Part shown: positions 58,347 to 64,000 of the stretch, piece by piece
How the letters are laid out: each line of letters opens with the position of its first letter
Position numbering within the stretch: position 1 is the stretch's first letter
From: Pseudomonas guineae
Lineage (GTDB): Bacteria > Pseudomonadota > Gammaproteobacteria > Pseudomonadales > Pseudomonadaceae
Assembly: GCF_900113745.1 (NCBI RefSeq)
Contig: NZ_FOQL01000001.1
Location: 1,302,001-1,366,000, forward strand
Direction: 5' to 3'
Length of the DNA stretch: 64,000 nt
Program-made: the position numbers and the translations under genes
Notes under the pieces: generated by a model
Told to the model about the DNA's origin: nothing
Database searches by the model: none
Seen by the model: the letters and a program-made list of their open reading frames with translations, nothing else

Positions 58347-59297
58347 ATGACCATGCCCATGACTCCAGCCGCTCTCGCCATCCTGCAGCAACACCTGATG
58401 ACCGCCCTAAATACTGCGCCCCAAGAAACCCGCCGCCTGTTCCATGGCCGTGGTCGCTGCTGGCCAGGGCTGGAGCAGGTCACCGTGGATTGGCTACAAG
58501 GCGTGCTGCTGGTGGCGCTGTTCAAACCGGTGAGTGATGACGAACTGCAGGCGCTGCAGGCCCTGCTGCTGGCGCTCAGCCAAACCACTGCGTGGCAACA
58601 GAGTGGCGCGCACAGTCTGTTGCTGCAGCAACGCTATCTGCCCGAAAGCCCCACCCAATGGTTACTCGGCGAGCCCATGGAGCACTGGGACATCCACGAG
58701 CACGGCCTGCATTACCGGCTCGATCTGGGCCGCAAGCAGAACACCGGACTGTTTCTCGACATGCGCTACGGCCGCCAATGGGTGCAGGCGCAATCGGCGG
58801 GCAAACGCGTGCTCAATCTGTTTGCCTACACCTGCGGCTTTTCAGTGGCGGCGTTGGCCGGCGGCGCGCAGCAGGTGGTTAACCTGGACATGGCCAAAGC
58901 CGCGCTCAGCCGGGGTCGGGATAACCACCGGCTGAATCAGCATGAGTTGAGCCAGGTGGTGTTTCTCGGTCATGACCTGTTCAAGTCCTGGGGCAAGGTG
59001 GCCAAGTACGGCCCCTATGACCTGATCATTATCGACCCGCCGTCCTTCCAGCGCGGCAGCTTTGTACTGAGCAAGGACTATCCGAAAGTCCTGCGCCGCC
59101 TGCCCGACTTGCTCAGCGATAACGGCCTGGTGTTGGCCTGCAGCAACGAGCCGGAAATTGGTCCGGGCTATCTGATTCAGGCCATGGGCCAAGAAGCACC
59201 CAGCCTGCAGTTCAGCGAACGCCTGAGCAACCCGCCAGAATTTCCCGACAGCCAGCCGGACAGCGCACTCAAAGCGCTGGTATTTCGCCAAGGCTAA
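58347..59297 (+). CDS. Class I SAM-dependent methyltransferase, RlmI/RlmL-like
   Basis: A 316-residue methyltransferase. The SAM loop is RVLNLFAYTCGFSVAALAGGA and the target motif is IIDPPSFQRGSF, as in the RlmI/RlmL m5C/m2G rRNA methyltransferase group. No PUA domain is seen, unlike rlmI earlier in the window. Alternative starts at 58353 and 58359 are possible. Probably an RNA modification enzyme; the target nucleotide is unknown. Confidence 0.85.
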   Translation: MTMPMTPAALAILQQHLMTALNTAPQETRRLFHGRGRCWPGLEQVTVDWLQGVLLVALFKPVSDDELQALQALLLALSQTTAWQQSGAHSLLLQQRYLPESPTQWLLGEPMEHWDIHEHGLHYRLDLGRKQNTGLFLDMRYGRQWVQAQSAGKRVLNLFAYTCGFSVAALAGGAQQVVNLDMAKAALSRGRDNHRLNQHELSQVVFLGHDLFKSWGKVAKYGPYDLIIIDPPSFQRGSFVLSKDYPKVLRRLPDLLSDNGLVLACSNEPEIGPGYLIQAMGQEAPSLQFSERLSNPPEFPDSQPDSALKALVFRQG

Positions 59298-59360
59298 GCG
59301 TGCGTAGGCATGCAGCCTAGCGGCATCAGGTGGGCGTAACGCCGACGACAAGGTTAAGCT

Positions 59361-60512
59361 GTGCCCATGAGTACAGCCCCGTTTATGACTCCGCTTGAAT
59401 CCAATCGCACGGATGCGCCCGCTGGCTTGCGCATCGGTGGCGACTGGACGCTGGCGCATTACGCCCGCCTAGAAGCTGAGGTGCTGACGCAGCGCGACAC
59501 CCTGGGCAGCACCGCCAGCGTCGACCTGCAAGAACTCGGCGCACTCGATACCGCCGGCGCCGCCCTGCTGGTGGAGTTACTCGGTAGCCAGCGCTTGGCG
59601 AAATTGGCCAAGGATGCACCGGGCTTGGCCAGCGAACGTCGTGCGCTGTTGCAGGCCGTCGGTAACGCCATCGCCGAGGCTGGGGATGCCGCGCCGGTCA
59701 AACGCATCGCGGCCTGGCGCGAATTCTTCGGCCAAATCGGCCAGTCCCTGGAAGAGCTTTGCCAGCAAGGCATGGCGCTGCTTGGCTTTATCGGCATGAC
59801 CCTGACGGCAATGGCCGCCATCACTCTGCGACCGAAGCGCTGGCGTATCACCTCGCTGGTCGCGCACCTGCAACAGAGCGGCCTGAATGCCGTGCCCATC
59901 GTTGCCCTACTGACCTTTCTGGTCGGCGCTGTGGTGGCCTTTCTCGGCGCCACGGTGCTGGCGGACTTTGGCGCGAGCATCTACACCGTCGACTTGGTGG
60001 CGTTCTCCTTCCTGCGCGAATTTGGTGTGCTGCTCACCGCCATCTTGATAGCCGGCCGAACGGCCAGTGCTTTTACTGCGCAAATTGGCTCGATGAAGGC
60101 CAACGAGGAAATCGACGCCATCCGCACCCTAGGCCTCGACCCGCTGGAGCTGCTGGTGCTGCCACGGGTATTTGCCTTACTGATCGCCCTGCCGATCCTG
60201 ACCTTTATTGCCATGCTCAGCGGCATTCTCGGCGGCGCAGTGGTGTGCGCCCTGAGCCTGGATATTTCCCCGGCCATGTACCTGGCCATGCTGCAGGAAA
60301 ATATCGCCCTCAAACACTTTCTGGTCGGCATGGCCAAAGCGCCAGTGTTTGCCTTCCTGATCGCCGTAATCGGCTGCTTGGAAGGTTTCAAAGTCACCGG
60401 CAGCGCACAATCGGTCGGTGAGCGCACCACCTCCAGCGTGGTCCAATCGATTTTTGTGGTGATCGTGATCGACGCCCTCGCCGCGCTATTTTTGATGGAG
60501 ATGGGCTGGTGA
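59361..60512 (+). CDS. MlaE-like lipid ABC permease with N-terminal STAS domain
   Basis: A 383-residue inner-membrane permease of the retrograde/anterograde phospholipid transport type. The N-terminal about 110 residues are STAS-like (VDLQELGALDTAGAALLVEL), a function normally supplied by the separate protein MlaB. A permease with five or six helices follows, with ANEEIDAIRTLGLDPLELLVLPR as the ATPase-contact loop. GTG start at 59361, 7 bases after AAGG; an ATG two codons later is less likely. First gene of a four-gene operon. Confidence 0.9.
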   Translation: MPMSTAPFMTPLESNRTDAPAGLRIGGDWTLAHYARLEAEVLTQRDTLGSTASVDLQELGALDTAGAALLVELLGSQRLAKLAKDAPGLASERRALLQAVGNAIAEAGDAAPVKRIAAWREFFGQIGQSLEELCQQGMALLGFIGMTLTAMAAITLRPKRWRITSLVAHLQQSGLNAVPIVALLTFLVGAVVAFLGATVLADFGASIYTVDLVAFSFLREFGVLLTAILIAGRTASAFTAQIGSMKANEEIDAIRTLGLDPLELLVLPRVFALLIALPILTFIAMLSGILGGAVVCALSLDISPAMYLAMLQENIALKHFLVGMAKAPVFAFLIAVIGCLEGFKVTGSAQSVGERTTSSVVQSIFVVIVIDALAALFLMEMGW

Positions 60513-61297
60513 CAGACGAAGCCATTATCGAAGTGCGCCAGCTGGTTAATCGTTTCGGCAGCCAGACCGTGCATCAAGACTTGGACCTGGACCTCTATCG
60601 CGGTGAAGTACTGGGTGTGGTCGGCGGTTCGGGCACCGGCAAGTCGGTGCTGCTGCGCAGCATTCTCGGCCTGCGCCGCGCTAACGCCGGCAGTGTGCGG
60701 GTGTTCGATGAAGAACTGCTGAGCCTGCCGCCCGAACGGCGCTCACAGCTGGAACGGCGTTTCGGCGTGCTCTATCAACGCGGCGCGCTGTTTTCCTCGC
60801 TGACCGTGACCGAGAACATCGCCCTGCCGTTGATCGAGCACGCGAACCTCAACCGCGCAGCTGCCGAGCGCCTGGCTCAGGTTAAGTTGGCACTGGTCGG
60901 CCTACCGCGCGACGCCGGCGACAAATACCCGACCGAGCTGTCCGGCGGCATGATCAAGCGCGCGGCCCTGGCCCGCGCACTGGCGCTGGAGCCGGAGATT
61001 CTATTTCTCGACGAGCCCACCGCCGGGCTTGATCCGATTGGTGCCGCGGCCTTCGATCAGTTGATTTTGACCCTGCGCGATGCGCTGGGTCTCAGCGTGT
61101 TTTTGGTCACCCACGATCTCGACACGCTCTACACCATCTGCGACCGGGTCGCGGTGCTGGCAGAAAAACGCGTACTGGTGGCCGACCGCCTGGACGTCGT
61201 AGCCGCCACCGACAACCCTTGGATTCACCAGTACTTTCACGGGCCGCGCGGGCGCGCAGCCGAACAGGCGGCCAGCGGCGCGCCAGGGAGAAACTAA
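60509..61297 (+). CDS. MlaF-like ABC transporter ATPase
   Basis: A 262-residue ATPase that powers the preceding permease. Walker A is GGSGTGKSV, the signature LSGGMIKRAALARALAL, and Walker B EILFLDEPTAGLD. It overlaps the permease stop by 4 bases (GTGA), a sign of translational coupling. Confidence 0.95.
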   Translation: MTDEAIIEVRQLVNRFGSQTVHQDLDLDLYRGEVLGVVGGSGTGKSVLLRSILGLRRANAGSVRVFDEELLSLPPERRSQLERRFGVLYQRGALFSSLTVTENIALPLIEHANLNRAAAERLAQVKLALVGLPRDAGDKYPTELSGGMIKRAALARALALEPEILFLDEPTAGLDPIGAAAFDQLILTLRDALGLSVFLVTHDLDTLYTICDRVAVLAEKRVLVADRLDVVAATDNPWIHQYFHGPRGRAAEQAASGAPGRN

Positions 61298-62215
61298 ATG
61301 GAACCGCGTGCTCACCACGTGTTGATTGGCCTGTTTACCGTATTAATGGCGGCAGCCGGGCTGGGCTTTGCCCTGTGGCTGAGCAACGCCGGATCGGATC
61401 AGGAACTGCGCGACTATGACGTGATTTTCAACGAGGCCGTCAGCGGCCTGTCTAAAGGCAGCGTGGTGCAATATAGCGGCATCAAGGTTGGCGACGTGAT
61501 CAGCCTGCGCCTTGACCCGCAAGATCCGCGCAAGGTACGCGCACATATCCGGGTCGACGCCAATACGCCGATCAAGCAAGACACCCGCGCCCGCTTGTCG
61601 ATTACCGGGATTACCGGCGCGGCGCTGATCCAGTTACACGGCGGCACCCCGGAGAGCCCGATACTCGAAAGCCAGAACAACAAACGCGCAGAAATCATCG
61701 CCGACCCCTCGCCACTGTCGCGGTTGATGGCTAACGGTGAAGACCTGGTCGTCAGCGTCACGCGCCTGCTCGACCGCGCCAACCAGCTGTTCTCCAGTGA
61801 CAATATCGGGCGTATTACCCGCACCCTAGAAAATATCGAGCAAACCAGCGCGAGCGTTGCTGCACAGCGCGATGAACTACGCCAGGCCCTGCAGCAGATG
61901 AGCAAAGCCAGCCAGGAAGCCGCCGACCTGATGCAAAACGCCAACCAACTGCTCAGCGGCCAGGGCCGCGAGGCCATGGACAGCGCCAGCCGTCTGATGG
62001 CCTCGCTGGAGCGCAGCAGCAACACTGTCGAACAGTTATTAGTAGACAACCGCAGCGCGCTAGACGGCGGCCTGCAGGGCATTGGCGAACTGAGCCCGAC
62101 CATTGCCGAGCTGCGCGAAACCCTCAGCAGCCTGCGCTCCTTCGCCCGCCGCCTGGAGGAAGACCCGGCCGGCTACCTGCTGCGCAGCGACACCATCAAG
62201 GAGTTTCAACCATGA
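61298..62215 (+). CDS. MCE-domain lipid-binding protein (MlaD-like)
   Basis: A 305-residue periplasmic protein with one N-terminal transmembrane helix (about 8-28) and an MCE domain at about 38-115 (YDVIFNEAVSGLSKGSVVQY), then a long helical coiled-coil C-terminus (about 165-295, rich in Gln, Glu and Ala). MCE domains form hexameric lipid tunnels, so lipid transport between the membranes is expected. It starts 1 base after the ATPase gene's stop. Confidence 0.93.
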   Translation: MEPRAHHVLIGLFTVLMAAAGLGFALWLSNAGSDQELRDYDVIFNEAVSGLSKGSVVQYSGIKVGDVISLRLDPQDPRKVRAHIRVDANTPIKQDTRARLSITGITGAALIQLHGGTPESPILESQNNKRAEIIADPSPLSRLMANGEDLVVSVTRLLDRANQLFSSDNIGRITRTLENIEQTSASVAAQRDELRQALQQMSKASQEAADLMQNANQLLSGQGREAMDSASRLMASLERSSNTVEQLLVDNRSALDGGLQGIGELSPTIAELRETLSSLRSFARRLEEDPAGYLLRSDTIKEFQP

Positions 62216-62823
62216 GCCGCTTCCGCCTGTTCGCCACCCTGTTGCTGCTTGGCAGCCTGGCCGCCTGCTCGGTATTGCCGAAAAGCCAGGTGTTAAGCAC
62301 CTACCGCCTGCCTGCCACCAACCTGCCCCGCCATGAAGCCAGCGTCGACTGGGCGCTGCGGGTGAACACGCCGTACAGCAGCCAATTGCTCGACAGCACG
62401 CGGATTGCGGTACTGCCGCCCGGCGATCAGATCAGTGTCTATCAGGGCGTACGCTGGAGTGACCGCGCGCCGCTGCTGCTGCGCGACCGGCTGATCGATG
62501 CCTTCCTCGATGACGGCCGCCTCAAAGCAGTCAGCAGTGATAGCGCACGCCTACAGGCTGACCTTGAACTGAACGGAGACCTGCGCGCCTTTAACAGCGA
62601 ATACCAGAACGGCCAGCCGGTCACGCGCATCCTGTTCGAAGCGCGACTGGTTCAAAGTGGCACGCGACGCATCCTCGCCAGCCACCGATTCAGCGTCAGC
62701 CAAACGGCCAACGACACCTCGGTGCCAGCCGTAGTCGACGCCTTCGGTCAGGCCAGCGACCAACTGGCCCGCGAGGTGCTGGAATGGACCTTAGAACAAG
62801 GCCAAGCAGCACAAAGGCCCTAA
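62212..62823 (+). CDS. ABC-type transport auxiliary lipoprotein (PqiC-like)
   Basis: A 203-residue lipoprotein. The lipobox is LAAC with Cys19 at the modified position. The mature part resembles PqiC/DUF330 proteins that partner MCE transporters: it forms an outer-membrane-anchored end of the pathway. The ATG overlaps the preceding gene by 4 bases. Completes the permease-ATPase-MCE-lipoprotein operon; the lipid handled is unknown. Confidence 0.9.
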   Translation: MSRFRLFATLLLLGSLAACSVLPKSQVLSTYRLPATNLPRHEASVDWALRVNTPYSSQLLDSTRIAVLPPGDQISVYQGVRWSDRAPLLLRDRLIDAFLDDGRLKAVSSDSARLQADLELNGDLRAFNSEYQNGQPVTRILFEARLVQSGTRRILASHRFSVSQTANDTSVPAVVDAFGQASDQLAREVLEWTLEQGQAAQRP

Positions 62824-62832
62824 CCCCAGAAC

Positions 62833-64000
62833 CTAGGACGGCAAAAGCGCTGATTCAGTAGTGCTCACGGGCAGTGCCAAGGTAAAACACGCGCCGCCCT
62901 GCTCGGTATTACGCACGGTCAAACTACCGCCATGCCAGTGTGCAAGCGTTTGCGCTATCGAAAGGCCCAAGCCGACTCCGACGCTGTTCTGGGTTTGCTC
63001 ACCCCGATAAAAACGCTCGAATACACGCGCCAACTCACCCTCAGCGATCCCTTGCCCGTAGTCGCGCACATGGCAATACAAGGTGCCCTCAGCCACCTCA
63101 ACCGCCACGTCTATTGGCAGCCCAGCAGGGCTGTATTTGTCGGCATTGGACAACAGGTTATTAAGAATTTCCACGCACCACATACGGTCACAGTCGACCC
63201 ACAGCGCGGCCTCGCCCTGAGCTACAGCCAGACCACTCAACTCAATAGAGCGCGAAACTGGTAACTCAGTGAAACGCTCCAATGCGTCTACAACCACTTC
63301 TCGCCAATCACAACGGCGCAACTCCAGAGAGGCCAGATCACCGCTACTAACCAGATCCTCATCCAATCGCAACCCCTCGAGTACACGCCCTATAAGCTGA
63401 TTGAGCTGGTAAACCGACTTGCGAATGCGCAGAGAGCGATCACTCACATTTTGCACCTGTCCATCGTTATGGAACTGCCGCAGCAGACGCTGCGCACTTG
63501 AGTCAATTACCGCCAACGGCGTGCGCAATTGATGCGACATCAATGAAACGAAGTCGCGATAACGCAGCTTGTTCGCCCGCTCCTGCTGTAATGCCTCAAG
63601 CAACTCACGGGTTTTCGCATGTTGCCGGGCAATTTCTACATAACTGGCGTTGGCGCGCCTCTGGCTGCTCAGTAATTGCCAGCCCAGCAAGGTGCCTGCA
63701 AGCAATACGCCCAGCACGGCAAGCATGACCTGCACCATCAATGTGCGGTGAGCATCACGCCGCGCACCGGCGATATCACGCTCAGATAGCATCACCTTAT
63801 TACCGACCTGCTGTATCAGCTTCTGCACGCCGCCATAGTCCAGCTGCGACTGCTCAAGCATGCTCACCGCACGCTGCAACTCTGACAAAACCCCCGCCCG
63901 CTTCATGTAGTCGTATTGCCCACCACTGGTGAGCATCTTTAGCCGGGCCTTGAGCAGGTTGCGATGCAAAACTTGCGCGGCATGACTGGCCGCAGTAGGT
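62833..64000 (-). CDS. Sensor histidine kinase, N-terminus beyond the window
   Basis: The visible 389 codons are the C-terminal part of a sensor kinase; the frame stays open to the end of the window, so the N-terminus lies outside. Visible are a periplasmic or cytoplasmic sensor end, a transmembrane helix at about 63681-63747 (LMVQVMLAVLGVLLAGTLLG), a HisKA phospho-acceptor His in SLMSHQLRTPL, and an ATPase domain with NNLLSNADKYSP and RDYGQGI. Its response regulator is not within the window. Convergent with the lipoprotein gene (9-base gap). Confidence 0.9.
   Translation of the reverse strand, partial: PTAASHAAQVLHRNLLKARLKMLTSGGQYDYMKRAGVLSELQRAVSMLEQSQLDYGGVQKLIQQVGNKVMLSERDIAGARRDAHRTLMVQVMLAVLGVLLAGTLLGWQLLSSQRRANASYVEIARQHAKTRELLEALQQERANKLRYRDFVSLMSHQLRTPLAVIDSSAQRLLRQFHNDGQVQNVSDRSLRIRKSVYQLNQLIGRVLEGLRLDEDLVSSGDLASLELRRCDWREVVVDALERFTELPVSRSIELSGLAVAQGEAALWVDCDRMWCVEILNNLLSNADKYSPAGLPIDVAVEVAEGTLYCHVRDYGQGIAEGELARVFERFYRGEQTQNSVGVGLGLSIAQTLAHWHGGSLTVRNTEQGGACFTLALPVSTTESALLPS

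Overview
The window is a gene-dense (about 60% GC by eye) gammaproteobacterial chromosome segment that I assign to the genus Pseudomonas. The grounds are the FabY-type ketoacyl synthase, the coaD-ferredoxin-ggt-mutM and TauE-lgt-thyA / rppH-ptsP / ilvA-rpiA neighbourhoods, the cysQ-nudE-yrfG-LysM block, and intergenic REP sequences of the Pseudomonas type (motif GTGGG...AGCCGCGA). I cannot name a species. No rRNA, tRNA, CRISPR array, prophage, transposase or plasmid gene was seen; this is mostly core chromosome with a few accessory genes near the right end.

Layout. 1-7 kb: coaD, a 2[4Fe-4S] ferredoxin overlapping ggt, a small exported protein, an acyltransferase, mutM, an HDOD protein and rlmI. 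7-11.6 kb: a four-gene polyamine/putrescine-type ABC importer (ATPase, binding protein, two permeases). 11.7-22 kb: ilvD, a uracil/xanthine permease, folA, a diguanylate cyclase, a DUF2868 membrane protein overlapping a DUF3482 GTPase, and a ligand-gated potassium-channel-like protein of the GluR0 type. 21-28.5 kb: TauE-lgt-thyA, an NRDE protein, rppH-ptsP and a HAD phosphatase. 28.5-33 kb: a DUF2269 membrane protein, ilvA, rpiA and a solitary GspE/PilB ATPase. 33-37 kb: two divergent L,D-transpeptidases and a stomatin-NfeD pair. 37-42 kb: gcvH, gcvT and a ferric-iron ABC importer. 42-48.6 kb: acyl-CoA synthetase, fabY, cysQ-nudE, yrfG and a BON-LysM protein. 48.7-53.6 kb: LysR regulator, fdhD, a YdeP-type molybdopterin oxidoreductase and a glycine-zipper protein. 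53.6-59.3 kb: thioesterase, iron alcohol dehydrogenase, a small gene, a Baeyer-Villiger-type monooxygenase, nitroreductase and methyltransferase. 59.3-64 kb: a four-gene Mla-like lipid transport operon and a sensor kinase that runs off the end.

Functionally the window is dominated by housekeeping: CoA, folate/thymidylate, branched-chain amino acid, glycine cleavage, fatty-acid initiation and envelope maintenance. The points that most deserve a second look are the GluR0-like channel; the DUF2868/DUF3482 pair, whose GTPase seems to lack a classical NKxD motif; the solitary type II/IV secretion-type ATPase; the nested inverted repeats between the monooxygenase gene and a 59-codon gene that ends in its own terminator; and a permease with a large periplasmic insertion. 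I did not find clear evidence for a wholly new multi-gene system.
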